From Gemmatimonadota bacterium (GTDB taxonomy: Bacteria > Gemmatimonadota > Gemmatimonadetes > Longimicrobiales > Gaopeijiaceae), in contig JAGWBQ010000012.1 of NCBI GenBank assembly GCA_021295815.1, positions 1 through 64,000 of the forward strand: DNA of 64,000 bases, given 5' to 3'. Below the pieces are notes generated by a model. That model had not been told where the DNA came from. It made no database searches and saw nothing but the letters and a program-made list of their open reading frames with translations. This document shows, one piece after another, positions 35,966-44,298 of the stretch; positions within the stretch are counted from its first letter, which is position 1; every line of letters starts with the position of its first letter. Position numbers and translations under genes: made by a program.

Positions 35966-36240
35966 GAGCGGTGGTTGGGAGGTGGTGATGCCGTGGCTGT
36001 TCTTCTACTGGTAATCTTTAAATAAAACCTCGTAGAAGCAGTAGGAGCCGTGCAAAAGTGGAAAACCGGAGTCGCGGGGGTCCGAAAACTCATGATGGAT
36101 CGGTGTTTCCGACCCGCGGCGCCGAAGTTCACAAGGCTGCCGAAAAGGACGAACGTTCCACAAAGGCGCATGCAACAAGCCGCGAAGCTGTGCATGAGGT
36201 GTTGAAAACAGGGCTTTTGCACATCACGTGTGGATAACCC
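35966..36240. other. Candidate chromosomal origin (oriC) between dnaN and dnaA
   Basis: One exact consensus DnaA box, TGTGGATAA, lies at 36229-36237, overlapping the 3' end of dnaA. Near-consensus boxes are TGTGCATGA at 36190-36198 and TTTTGCACA at 36214-36222. A matching GTGCAAAAG lies at 36050-36058, making an inverted repeat with CTTTTGCAC. A small A+T-rich stretch (TAATCTTTAAATAAAAC) is at 36012-36028. The dnaA-dnaN gap is a standard oriC location, but only one box is perfect and no clear unwinding element is visible. Confidence 0.45.
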
Positions 36241-37723
36241 CGTCGATAACCGTGGAAAGGCGTTGAAGCGAGCCACGGAAGACCACGTCGGCTTCGGCCA
36301 TCTTGTCGATCTTGCGGATAGAGTGCAGAACCGTCGAATGGTTGCGGTTTCCGAAGAATTTTCCGATGCTGACGAGAGACTCCGACGTGTGCTGCTTGAT
36401 AAGGTACATGGCGACCTGACGGGCTTCGACCACGTTCTTTTTTCGACTGCTGGAGGTCACCATGTCGAGACCGATTCCATATTGGGCGCACACGGCTCGG
36501 GCAAGCCGCTCGGGTGATGCGGGAGCGATGGCCTTTCCGGCGGGATTTCCCTGAAAAACCGTGCTGGAGAGGTTCGAGCGAGCCATATCGAGACTGATGT
36601 CCTTCTTCTCGGTGATGGAGCACGCCATCAACTTGTGATAGGCGCCTTGGAGGTGGCGGACCGAGGAGGTGCAGCGCTCGGCGATGAAGTTGATCACGTC
36701 CTCACTCAGCGGGACTCCGTCTTCGTCGGCCTTCATGCGGAGAATGGCGACGCGGGTCTCGAACTCGGGCGGTTTCACGTCGGCCACCAGTCCCATGACG
36801 AATCTCGACACGAGGCGTTCTTCGAGGCCGTCGAGCTCTTGCGGCGGCCTGTCGCTGGTAATCACGATCTGGCGGTTGGAATCGTAGAGATCGTTGAATG
36901 TGTGGAAGAATTCCTCCTGAGTGCGCTCCTTGCCGGCCAGAAAATGGATATCGTCGATCAGCAGGACAAACGACTTCAGGAGGCGTTTGCGAAGCTCGGG
37001 CATCGTCCCGCGGCGGATGCCGCCGATGACCTCGTTGACGAAGTCGACGCACCTGAGATAGAGAACAGGTCTTCGGCCGCCGCTCTCCATGATGAAGTGG
37101 TTGCCGATGGCGTGCATGAGGTGCGTCTTGCCGAGACCGACTCCGCCGTAGACGAAGAGCGGGTTGTACGAACGACCGGGTCTCTCGGCCACGGCGATCG
37201 CGGCGGCCTTGGCGAGCCTGGCGTTCGGACCGGCGACGAATCTATCGAACACGTAGTAATCGTTCAGATCGGACGACGCGGCGGTGGGGCGACCACCTTC
37301 GCCGCCGACCGGCCTTCGGTCTACGGAAGAGGGGTCGGTGCTCGCCTCGATCGGGGGTTCCTGGTCTTCCGGGTATCTTTCGGAGCTAGCGGAAAGCGGA
37401 GGGGTCAGCGATAGTCCTGCGGCTACCGAGGCCTCGACTCGGAGGGGACGGCCGAGCACAGCTGTGATCGCATCGACCAGGAGCGAGAAGAAGCTTCTCT
37501 CCAGCCACTCCAAATGGAAGCTGGTACGAGCTTGGATGAAGATCGCGTCATCGGTGAGATCGACCGGTCTGCAGGACTCGATCCAGGTGGCGTACGACGT
37601 GGCGGCTACACGTGATCTCACATGTTTCTTGACTTCCCCCCAGAGCTTATCGGCGGCTTCCGGACCGTGAGTGGGTGAACGACGGACGCCATGCGAGGAT
37701 GGCGGCGGTGAGGGGTCGGCCAT
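36224..37723 (-). CDS. dnaA: Chromosomal replication initiator protein DnaA
   Basis: A 499-residue protein from ATG at 37723. Domain I is near the N-terminus ([20 protein letters not shown]), a variable Ser/Pro-rich domain II follows, and the AAA+ domain has Walker [14 protein letters not shown] and Walker [21 protein letters not shown]. The C-terminal helix-turn-helix carries the signature as [11 protein letters not shown], where most DnaA proteins have R-D-H-S/T-T-V; the Asp that helps read the box is Asn here. It is divergent from rpmH and upstream of dnaN, as in many origins. Confidence 0.96.
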   Translation of the reverse strand: MADPSPPPSSHGVRRSPTHGPEAADKLWGEVKKHVRSRVAATSYATWIESCRPVDLTDDAIFIQARTSFHLEWLERSFFSLLVDAITAVLGRPLRVEASVAAGLSLTPPLSASSERYPEDQEPPIEASTDPSSVDRRPVGGEGGRPTAASSDLNDYYVFDRFVAGPNARLAKAAAIAVAERPGRSYNPLFVYGGVGLGKTHLMHAIGNHFIMESGGRRPVLYLRCVDFVNEVIGGIRRGTMPELRKRLLKSFVLLIDDIHFLAGKERTQEEFFHTFNDLYDSNRQIVITSDRPPQELDGLEERLVSRFVMGLVADVKPPEFETRVAILRMKADEDGVPLSEDVINFIAERCTSSVRHLQGAYHKLMACSITEKKDISLDMARSNLSSTVFQGNPAGKAIAPASPERLARAVCAQYGIGLDMVTSSSRKKNVVEARQVAMYLIKQHTSESLVSIGKFFGNRNHSTVLHSIRKIDKMAEADVVFRGSLQRLSTVIDGVIHT

Positions 37724-38075
37724 GGGCGGGAGGCTGAGCGACGGAAGAGGGACGGAGAGAGCCGCAGGAGGGGGTACGGCGCACCTTGGTGAAGAGGGGC
37801 AAGGTAAAGGCGACTCACCGCGCGTGCAAGGCCGTCTTTCCGCGGTTGCAATCCGGGTGGGGAAGAGGGTGTTCGTCCGTGACCTAACGGTCGCCGCCGC
37901 CGCCCGAGGAGGTTTAGGTGCGTCTAGGGACGGGTGTCCCTACGGAGGACGGCGGAGCTTGCGAGCAGGTGGCCTTGACCGATCGGAGGAGGAAACGCTA
38001 GCTTTCGCCTTACTTGATCCGGAGGGGGGGTGGTTCGACCCCCGTCACCGCCGCCGCAACAGACAAGGAAGCATC
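37724..38075. other. Divergent dnaA/rpmH intergenic region
   Basis: 352 bases without a supported gene. It holds the leaders and promoters of dnaA and rpmH. A seven-base palindromic hairpin, TAGGGAC-GGGT-GTCCCTA, is at 37925-37942. TTGACC at 37975-37980 may be a -35 element for rpmH with a poor -10 (TAGCTT, 18-base spacer). No consensus DnaA box was found here. A plus-strand open frame runs through it but has no ribosome-binding site or recognisable protein and continues into rpmH in another frame. Confidence 0.55.
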
Positions 38076-38228
38076 ATGGGCCCGACATATCGTCCGCGCA
38101 ATCGGAAACGAGTGAACAAGCACGGATTCCGAGCGAGAATGAAGACGACGGGCGGAAGAAAGACCCTCAACAGGCGGCGCAGGCGTGGCCGCGCGCGGCT
38201 GGTCGTAAAAATCGGCAACAAGTCCTGA
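38076..38228 (+). CDS. rpmH: 50S ribosomal protein L34
   Basis: A 50-residue, very basic protein from ATG at 38076 with AAGGAA upstream. The sequence [20 protein letters not shown] followed by [19 protein letters not shown] is the L34 signature, although the start MGPTYRP differs slightly from the common MKRTYQP. It is first in the rpmH-rnpA-yidD-yidC cluster divergent from dnaA. Confidence 0.97.
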   Translation: MGPTYRPRNRKRVNKHGFRARMKTTGGRKTLNRRRRRGRARLVVKIGNKS

Positions 38229-38272
38229 ATCTGATCTTCCGGTAGTCGCTAGGGGTCCTGAAGAGCCCGGTC

Positions 38273-38299
38273 CAGCCTGTGGCATGCCGCACCAGGCTG
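38273..38299 (+). repeat. Inverted repeat between rpmH and rnpA
   Basis: CAGCCTG at 38273-38279 and CAGGCTG at 38293-38299 form a seven-base stem around a 13-base loop that contains the palindrome GGCATGCC. No T-run follows. It could set the ratio of L34 to downstream messages or be an mRNA processing site. Confidence 0.35.
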
Positions 38300-38391
38300 T
38301 GGAAACGCAAGGAACTAACGGCGTGCGAAGTGCATCAGTTCTTTCGAGACGTGCTTCTCTCGAAGGAAGCGCCTCGGAGGTGTCGACAAGG

Positions 38392-38754
38392 GTGGCAGAA
38401 GGTTTTCCGCGACGGAGACGTATAATGAAGCGGCTCGAGATCGAAAACCTGCTCATGAGGGGCCGGAAGAGGAAGGGGTCGCGAGTCGAACTCTTCGTGC
38501 TGCCTTCCGCCGGTACGATCTCCAGATTCGGAACCATCGTGCCCAAGTACGGCCACGACATCGTGGAAAGGAACCTCTTGAAGAGAAGACTGCGCGAGAT
38601 CGGTAGAAGGCGATTGCTGACCAGGTGCGACGAACTCGGCCTGGCGGTCGACGTGCTGGCCAGGACTCGTAAAAACGCATACGGGGCCACGTTCGAAGCT
38701 CTGCTTGCGGACGTGACCGGAGCCATGGGACCGGAATGGATCCGGGCCGGTTAG
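38392..38754 (+). CDS. rnpA: Ribonuclease P protein component
   Basis: A 120-residue basic protein that binds the RNase P RNA to mature tRNA 5' ends. The GTG at 38392, with GGAGG at 38376-38380, gives VAEGFPRRRRIMKRLEIENL, so that PRRRR aligns with the usual N-terminal basic start. An ATG at 38425 would cut this off. The central motif is FGTIVPKYGHDIVERNLLKR, where the family's RNR is RNL. The 3' end overlaps yidD by 19 bases. Confidence 0.85.
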   Translation: MAEGFPRRRRIMKRLEIENLLMRGRKRKGSRVELFVLPSAGTISRFGTIVPKYGHDIVERNLLKRRLREIGRRRLLTRCDELGLAVDVLARTRKNAYGATFEALLADVTGAMGPEWIRAG

Positions 38755-39062
38755 CCGAGCGGGTGCTTATCGCCGGGGTGAGGTTGTATCGACTTGCGCT
38801 TGGTCCGTTCAGAATAAGCCTTTGTCGTTTCACTCCCAGCTGCTCCACCTACGCCATCGAATCTCTGCGAGAGCATGGAGCCGTGCGAGGAAGCTGGTTG
38901 ACGATCAAACGACTCTCTCGCTGCCGGCCTTTCGGCGGACACGGTTTCGATCCGGTGCCTGAGGGAGCCGCAGCCTGCCCACGGACCAACCTCACAAGGC
39001 GTTCGAAGGGCTCCGCATCCACGTCGGACCGGTGCGCTCCCAGGCGCTCTTCGGGCGAATAA
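38736..39062 (+). CDS. yidD: Membrane protein insertion efficiency factor YidD
   Basis: A 108-residue small protein from ATG at 38736. The core ISLCRFTPSCSTYAIESLRE, then HGAVRGSWLTIKRLSRCRPF and GGHGFDPVP, is the DUF37/YidD signature with three conserved cysteines. The C-terminus after the core is hydrophilic and longer than in most relatives. It works next to YidC at the inner membrane and lies between rnpA and yidC. Confidence 0.9.
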   Translation: MDPGRLAERVLIAGVRLYRLALGPFRISLCRFTPSCSTYAIESLREHGAVRGSWLTIKRLSRCRPFGGHGFDPVPEGAAACPRTNLTRRSKGSASTSDRCAPRRSSGE

Positions 39063-39180
39063 CGGTGCTGTTCACCTCCGTCGCGGCTTGCTTGTTCGGC
39101 CCTTCGTCGCTATCGGAGCTTGCCCGAGATTGTCCGAGGGCTGCCAAGGAACAACAACCTGCAAAGGAAAACGCTCCGAG

Positions 39181-40935
39181 ATGAGAACGGAACTGCGCAT
39201 TTTACTTGCCATCAGCCTCGTATTGCTGGTAATGGTGGGCTCTAACCTGCTCTTCCCGCCACCGCCGCCGCCCGAGGGCCCCGATACACCGATGGAAGTC
39301 TTAGACGAGACAGGAGTCGAGGGGCAGCGTGGCGATACCGACACCTCGGAAGAGATCTCGATCCCGGAAGCGTTCATCGAGAGAGATCCGGTCGAGTTCG
39401 AGCAGATCATCCCTACCGCCCGGGAAGAGGCTCCAGGACGTGAGGTGGTCGTGGAGGGTCCTCTCTACCGTCTTCGGTTCTCCAATGAAGGTGCGCTGCT
39501 CGAAGGGGTGGAGCTGACGGGATATCCCGATCTAAGCCAAGGCGGCTTCGTGCAACTGATACCGGAGTGGAGCGCCGGCTGGCTGGGAAGAATGCTCACG
39601 GCCGGTTCCGATACGTTGGACCTCTCGGGAGAGACGTTTCACGTGGAACCTGCCGGGGGACTTGACCTGGTTACGGATCCCGATAACAACCGTCTTCGCT
39701 TCGCGTACGTGCACGAAAGCGGTTTCCAGTTCATCGTCGAGTATACGTTCGACCCCGATTCTTACGAAATGGAGGTGGACGGCACCGCCGGTCTTCCCGA
39801 CCGTCCTTTGGATCGAGGGGTGGTTGTAACCGGCATTGGGTCGGGGCTCGCGGTGGTGGAGGCGGATTCGGCCGGCGATGAGCGAATGTCGGCGTTCGTG
39901 AGCCGGGACGGAGCAGGGGCTATCAGGTCGACGCCTATCAGCGGCGCCGACGCGGAGGTCGTGAACGGTCCGCTCGACTGGGTGGGGGTCCGCAATCGCT
40001 TCTTCGCCCTCGGGATCTTCGGCGAAACCGGAGAAACGGGCGCCGTCGATCACCTGGGCCAACTATCGGTGGAAGCGCGCGTGGGAGGCGGGGTGACGCT
40101 GAACGTTTCCCAGGAGCTCGGACCAGGCGGCCACTTCGGACATTCTCTATACCTGGGACCGCAGGATCAGGATATGCTCGAGGAGGTCGGGCGGAGCTTC
40201 AACCAGGTCAATCCCGTTGGGTGGAGCTTCCTGCGACCCATAATTCGACCCTTCGCCTCGATCGTGCTGAAGGTGCTGGTCTTCCTACACGACACGGCCG
40301 GGTTGAGCTACGGTCTTGCGCTCGTCGTGTTCGGGATCGCGATGCGCATCGTTCTCTGGCCGCTCAACCACAAGGCCATGCAGTCGCAGCTACGAAACAT
40401 GGCCGTGCAGCCGTTGGTGCAGGAGATCCAGGCGAAGTACAAGAACGACAAGAAGAAGCAGCAGGAAGAGATGATGAAGCTCTACAAGGAGCACGGCTTC
40501 AATCCGCTTGGGGGTTGCGTTCCGATGCTGCTTCCTTGGCCCGTTCTGATCGCTCTCTTCTTCGTTTTTCAGAACACGATCGAACTGCGGGGGGTCCCTT
40601 TCCTTTGGCTTCCAGACTTGGCGGGACCTGATCCCTACTACGTTCTCCCTTTGCTTCTCGGGGTTTCGATGTGGGTTCTTCAATGGGTGAGCCTCCGCAG
40701 CATCGACAACCCGAACCCAACCATGAAGATGATGATGTGGATGATGCCGATCATGATGATGGTGATGTTCATCTGGTTCGGATGGGCGAGCGGACTCTCT
40801 CTCTACTACCTGACGGCGAATTTGGCGACTCTCCCTCAGCAGATTTACGTTGCCAACCAGCGAAAGAACATGAGAGGCAAACCTCCGCCAGTCAGAAGAA
40901 AAGGGCGTTTCAGCGCTCTCCGAGCTGGAAGCTGA
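39181..40935 (+). CDS. yidC: Membrane protein insertase YidC
   Basis: A 584-residue insertase. ATG at 39181 starts MRTELRILLAISLVLLVMVG, the first membrane span, followed by a proline run and acidic linker. The periplasmic P1 domain occupies about 85-340, for example VVVEGPLYRLRFSNEGALLE. The conserved insertase core has five spans: IVLKVLVFLHDTAGLSYGLA, the cytoplasmic loop with KYKNDKKKQQEEMMKLYKEH, GGCVPMLLPWPVLIALFFV, YYVLPLLLGVSMWVLQWV and a Met-rich helix MKMMMWMMPIMMMVMFIWFG. The length and P1 domain are of the Gram-negative type. A parS-core sequence is embedded in the coding region at 39636-39649. Confidence 0.95.
   Translation: MRTELRILLAISLVLLVMVGSNLLFPPPPPPEGPDTPMEVLDETGVEGQRGDTDTSEEISIPEAFIERDPVEFEQIIPTAREEAPGREVVVEGPLYRLRFSNEGALLEGVELTGYPDLSQGGFVQLIPEWSAGWLGRMLTAGSDTLDLSGETFHVEPAGGLDLVTDPDNNRLRFAYVHESGFQFIVEYTFDPDSYEMEVDGTAGLPDRPLDRGVVVTGIGSGLAVVEADSAGDERMSAFVSRDGAGAIRSTPISGADAEVVNGPLDWVGVRNRFFALGIFGETGETGAVDHLGQLSVEARVGGGVTLNVSQELGPGGHFGHSLYLGPQDQDMLEEVGRSFNQVNPVGWSFLRPIIRPFASIVLKVLVFLHDTAGLSYGLALVVFGIAMRIVLWPLNHKAMQSQLRNMAVQPLVQEIQAKYKNDKKKQQEEMMKLYKEHGFNPLGGCVPMLLPWPVLIALFFVFQNTIELRGVPFLWLPDLAGPDPYYVLPLLLGVSMWVLQWVSLRSIDNPNPTMKMMMWMMPIMMMVMFIWFGWASGLSLYYLTANLATLPQQIYVANQRKNMRGKPPPVRRKGRFSALRAGS
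39635..39650. promoter_or_regulatory. Second parS-like site inside yidC
   Basis: The 16-mer CGTTTCACGTGGAACC has the complete 14-base parS core GTTTCACGTGGAAC, identical to the core of the intergenic site upstream of parA. Only the two outermost bases differ from the perfect consensus. It codes for the residues TFHVEP-like text of YidC. It lies 1.5 kb from the other site. Confidence 0.7.
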
Positions 40936-41258
40936 AAGCCGTTCAAATCGTTGTAAGCCCGGCTACACGGAAAGCCTTGTTGACCGAAGACCGGCCCGTG
41001 AACGAACCTTCCACTGCGGCGAGGCTCTTCGTTTTTATAGACGCCTGGGCGAGATTACCGACGGCGGTTGGGGGTCTACCGGTGTGTTCGCGAGGATGTC
41101 ACGGTGTCGAGCAGTGAGTCCCGGGTGTCGTGACATGTTTCACGTGGAACAATCCAACCGAATCCGTGTGCTAGCCCTATGAAAGGCATGGGCGTCCGGC
41201 GATAGGTCGAGCGCGACCTCTAGCCGAAGACCCACCGAAAAAGGAGAGATTTCATCGG
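40936..41258. other. yidC-parA intergenic region
   Basis: 323 bases with a parS site and the ribosome-binding site of parA (AAAAAGGAGAG). mnmE, mnmG and rsmG, which lie between yidC and parA in many bacteria, are absent here. No promoter could be supported; a TTTTTATAGA stretch at 41032-41041 is the most A+T-rich point but lacks a matching -35 element. Confidence 0.6.
41136..41151. promoter_or_regulatory. parS centromere site
   Basis: TGTTTCACGTGGAACA is the exact reverse complement of the bacterial consensus TGTTCCACGTGAAACA. It lies 107 bases before parA and near oriC. ParB should load here and spread. Confidence 0.95.
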
Positions 41259-42080
41259 ATGTCAGCAGTTTTCGCCATCGCCAACCAAAAGGGAGGGGTT
41301 GGGAAAACTACGACCGCGGTGAACCTTGGGGCGTCGCTCGCCGTGGCCGAACAGAAAACACTAATCATAGATCTCGACGGTCAGGGTAACGCCACGAGCG
41401 GCCTCGGACTGGACGTAGGTATCGACCGCACATCTTACGACCTCCTCACCGGAAGACACCCTGCGGAGGAGTGCGTTGCACGAGCTGTCCACCTGCCTCT
41501 CCTGGACGTAATGCCGGCGAGTCACGAACTGTTCGGCACCGAGATGCTCCTAGGCAAGAGAGACGGGAGAGAGAAGATACTCCGCCAGGCGCTCGACCCG
41601 ATCCGGGAATCCTACGACTACATTCTTCTGGACAGCCCCCCGTCACTTGGTTTGCTCAAACTCAACATCCTCTCTACCGCCGATTCGGTCATCATTCCCA
41701 TCCAGTGCGAGTATCTGGCGCTCGAGGGAATCGGCCAGCTCCTCCGCACGATCCGTGTAGTTCAGAAGCGTCTGAATTCGGATCTGGATATCGAGGGCAT
41801 TCTCCTGACCCTCTACGACGGACGCACGCGTCACGCCAAGCAGGTGTCCGTCGAAGCCAAGGAGTACTTTCCCACCAAGGTCTACGATACGATAATACCC
41901 CGTAACATCCGTCTGGCCGAAGCCCCGAGTTTCGGTCAGCCGATCATATGCTACGATGCCGTGTGCAAGGGAGCTCTGGCCTACCTCGATCTCGCCAAGG
42001 AGGTGATCGAACGGCGCGGAAGTCGGAAGAAGTCAGGCGCTCGGGTCGTTAGCGGGGCGTCCGCTCAAGGAGACTCGTGA
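41259..42080 (+). CDS. parA: Chromosome-partitioning ATPase ParA (Soj)
   Basis: A 273-residue ATPase from ATG at 41259 with AAAAAGGAGAG upstream. The deviant Walker A is AIANQKGGVGKTTTAVNLGA and Walker A' is IIDLDGQGNATSGLG. The lack of an N-terminal helix-turn-helix makes it the chromosomal Soj type, so it should not autoregulate as plasmid ParA proteins do. It moves ParB-parS complexes along the nucleoid. Its TGA overlaps the GTG of parB. Confidence 0.97.
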   Translation: MSAVFAIANQKGGVGKTTTAVNLGASLAVAEQKTLIIDLDGQGNATSGLGLDVGIDRTSYDLLTGRHPAEECVARAVHLPLLDVMPASHELFGTEMLLGKRDGREKILRQALDPIRESYDYILLDSPPSLGLLKLNILSTADSVIIPIQCEYLALEGIGQLLRTIRVVQKRLNSDLDIEGILLTLYDGRTRHAKQVSVEAKEYFPTKVYDTIIPRNIRLAEAPSFGQPIICYDAVCKGALAYLDLAKEVIERRGSRKKSGARVVSGASAQGDS

Positions 42081-42958
42081 AGAAAGATCGTCTAGGCCGA
42101 GGTCTTGGGCACCTGCTCGACGCCTACCTGGGTTCGGAATCCGGGGACGTGAGCAGCACCGTTCCCGTCGCGGCGATCTCGGCCAATCCAGTTCAGCCTC
42201 GCCGTCATTTCGACGACGACGGTATCGAGGAACTCAAGGAGTCGATAAGGATTCACGGCCTGATTCAGCCCTTGATCGTACGACCTAGGCCGGGTTCTCC
42301 AGGCGAATATCAGCTCATCGCCGGAGAGAGACGCCTACGCTCGGTCCAGGCTCTTGGATGGGACCGAGTTCCGGTAGTAATTCGCGAGGCTTCGGACGAT
42401 ACCCTTCTGATTCTCGCGCTGGTGGAGAATCTTCAGAGGAGGGATCTGAATCCGTTGGAGGAGGCGGAGGGGTTCCGGACCTTGGTGGCCGATTTCGGTC
42501 TCTCCCAGGAGGAGGTCGCCCGTAGCGTGGGCAGGAGCAGACCGGCCGTCACCAACAGCTTGCGCCTGCTCAGGTCCCCGGATGTCATCAAGGATTTCGT
42601 AAGGGACGGCAAGCTCAGCATGGGTCACGCTCGGGCCTTGCTGGCCGTACCTGATCCGGAACGGGCGGTTGAACTCGCCGAGAGGGCCGTGGAGGAGGGT
42701 TGGTCGGTCCGCGAAACCGAGAGAAACGTGGGGGTGAAAAGACGCAGGAAGGCCGAGGTTACCGACCAAGGGTCGCAGACATCCCCCATGTTTCAGATTT
42801 TCGAGGAGGCTCTGACCGACCATCTTTCGACCAGCGTGACGATCCAGCGCCGGCGCGGGAACCGCGGCGCGGTGCGAATAGCCTACAAAAACCATCGCGA
42901 ACTCGAGAACATCGTGGAACTCGTTACCGGTCGTCCTTTGGAGTCGATCGCCGATTGA
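42077..42958 (+). CDS. parB: Chromosome-partitioning protein ParB (Spo0J)
   Basis: A 293-residue CTPase and DNA-binding clamp. GTG at 42077 is coupled to parA. The N-terminus KKDRLGRGLGHLLDAYLG includes the RGLG ParA-stimulating motif. The CTP-binding boxes are ISANPVQPRRHFD, LIAGERRLRSVQALG and ENLQRRDLNPLEEAEGF. The parS-reading HTH is SQEEVARSVGRSRPAVTNSL. Its stop overlaps the next start by one base (TGATG). Confidence 0.97.
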   Translation: MKKDRLGRGLGHLLDAYLGSESGDVSSTVPVAAISANPVQPRRHFDDDGIEELKESIRIHGLIQPLIVRPRPGSPGEYQLIAGERRLRSVQALGWDRVPVVIREASDDTLLILALVENLQRRDLNPLEEAEGFRTLVADFGLSQEEVARSVGRSRPAVTNSLRLLRSPDVIKDFVRDGKLSMGHARALLAVPDPERAVELAERAVEEGWSVRETERNVGVKRRRKAEVTDQGSQTSPMFQIFEEALTDHLSTSVTIQRRRGNRGAVRIAYKNHRELENIVELVTGRPLESIAD

Positions 42959-43749
42959 TGAGGAACAAGGATTTGGACTCGAACGTTCCGCTGACTATCA
43001 CTATTACGCCAGGAGGATCCCGGCCATCTCACGCCATACCTATCTCCGGAAGGAGTTACGCCGTTCTCAGGATCTTGATTCCGGCTCTGGCCGTACTGGA
43101 GTTGTCACTGATCGGGAGCTGGATCTGGCTTTTTCAACGCTCCTCCATGGTTCAAGCTTTGGAGGAAGAGGTCGCGACCCTCTCGGTGAGCGCTGCCGCG
43201 GCGACCACTCTGTCGGCGAGACTTCAGGCGCTCGAGCAGGAGTACGGCAGGCTTCGCGCGGTATACACGCATGTTGAAGGAGAAGAGAATCTCGACCCCT
43301 GGTTGACCATTGGGAGCGCCTCGATGCATACCCCGGGCGACGATTCCGTAGTGACGAGAAATTACGAGGCTCGGCCGACCGAGTGGCCCTTGGCCGCAGC
43401 AGGTTTCGTCACACGGGTGGCCGGTGCCGGCGAGGTCCGGCACCCCGGTATCGACATCGCGGTAGCGAGCGGAACCTACGTGCGCGCGTCGGGAACCGGC
43501 GTGGTGGACCGGGTCGGGTCGGATGAAGTTTACGGCAACTTCGTGCTCCTTGACCACGGTGGCGGGCTCGAGACCCGCTATGCTCATCTCTCGGTCACTT
43601 TCGTAGCGGAGGGAAGTCAAGTCCTGGCAGGCGAGGCGATAGCGTTGGCAGGCACGACCGGACTCTCGACCGCACCACATCTTCATTTCGAGGTGCGGCA
43701 GGACGGAGAAAACCTGAATCCTCTGGAGTTTGTAACTCAGCCCCGCTGA
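42958..43749 (+). CDS. M23-family peptidase (LytM domain), membrane-anchored
   Basis: A 263-residue protein from ATG at 42958, overlapping the parB stop by one base. A membrane span lies at about 40-60 (ILIPALAVLELSLIGSWIWL), followed by a coiled coil (ALEEEVATLSVSAAAATTLS and onward). The M23 zinc residues are in VRHPGIDIA (His and Asp) and APHLHFEV (HxH). It should cut peptide cross-links of peptidoglycan in the periplasm. M23 proteins often pair with bactofilins in shaping the cell, and the next gene is a bactofilin. Confidence 0.9.
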   Translation: MRNKDLDSNVPLTITITPGGSRPSHAIPISGRSYAVLRILIPALAVLELSLIGSWIWLFQRSSMVQALEEEVATLSVSAAAATTLSARLQALEQEYGRLRAVYTHVEGEENLDPWLTIGSASMHTPGDDSVVTRNYEARPTEWPLAAAGFVTRVAGAGEVRHPGIDIAVASGTYVRASGTGVVDRVGSDEVYGNFVLLDHGGGLETRYAHLSVTFVAEGSQVLAGEAIALAGTTGLSTAPHLHFEVRQDGENLNPLEFVTQPR

Positions 43750-43824
43750 GGGGTACCAACCCTGAAGCCGCTTCACTGGAAATACTACGTCAACCTGGGC
43801 CAACGCCCCCGAGGAACAGCCAGA

Positions 43825-44298
43825 ATGGCTCGAAACCGAAAGCCGGACCCCAATCCGCCTCTTAATCAGGCGAACACGTCGCTGATCGCGGCGGGTGCTC
43901 GGGTGGAAGGCGACATCGCGGCGGAAGGAACGGTTCGCGTAGAAGGAATGGTGAAAGGCAACATTACCGCCGGCAAGGCGGTGGTGATCGGAGCCGGAGG
44001 TACGTTCGAAGGAGAATTGACGACCCAGGACGCCTCCATATTCGGGCAGGTCAACGGCATTGTCACGGCCAAATCCAGACTTGAGCTCAAGTCCGAGGCC
44101 CAGGTCGTGGGCACGGTGTACGCAAAGCGCATGCAGCTCGACTTGGGAGCTGCGTTCGAAGGAACACTGGTGACGGGTAAGGCCGCCGAGTCCGTTTCCG
44201 AACGGTCGGGAAGGCCTGCGACCGTAAGACCCGGAGCGGACCGAGCGGTTAAAGAAAAGGGCGGTTCAGCGGACGAAGACCGAAACACCGGTTCGTGA
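43825..44298 (+). CDS. Bactofilin cytoskeletal protein
   Basis: A 157-residue protein from ATG at 43825. A right-handed beta-helix core built of short repeats (VEGDIAAEGTVRVEGMVKGN, GEL, IFGQVNGIVTAKSRLELK, AQVVGTVYAKRMQLDLGAAF, EGTLVTG) is flanked by disordered Pro/Arg-rich ends, the standard bactofilin layout. It polymerises without nucleotide and may recruit the M23 enzyme or ParAB to a cell site. The TGA overlaps the next gene's GTG. Confidence 0.93.
   Translation: MARNRKPDPNPPLNQANTSLIAAGARVEGDIAAEGTVRVEGMVKGNITAGKAVVIGAGGTFEGELTTQDASIFGQVNGIVTAKSRLELKSEAQVVGTVYAKRMQLDLGAAFEGTLVTGKAAESVSERSGRPATVRPGADRAVKEKGGSADEDRNTGS

Noticed and set aside
36226-36234. CACGTG near dnaA considered as a further parS
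   Set aside because: Lacks the GTTTC/GGAAC flanks; the match is limited to six bases and overlaps a DnaA box.
37671-38228. Plus-strand frame over the dnaA-rpmH gap
   Set aside because: No ribosome-binding site or family; it overlaps dnaA's 5' end and the real rpmH in another frame.
40671-41117. 148-residue frame across the yidC end
   Set aside because: Mostly the shadow of yidC's Met-rich helix region; the part beyond the yidC stop shows no known motif or start signal.
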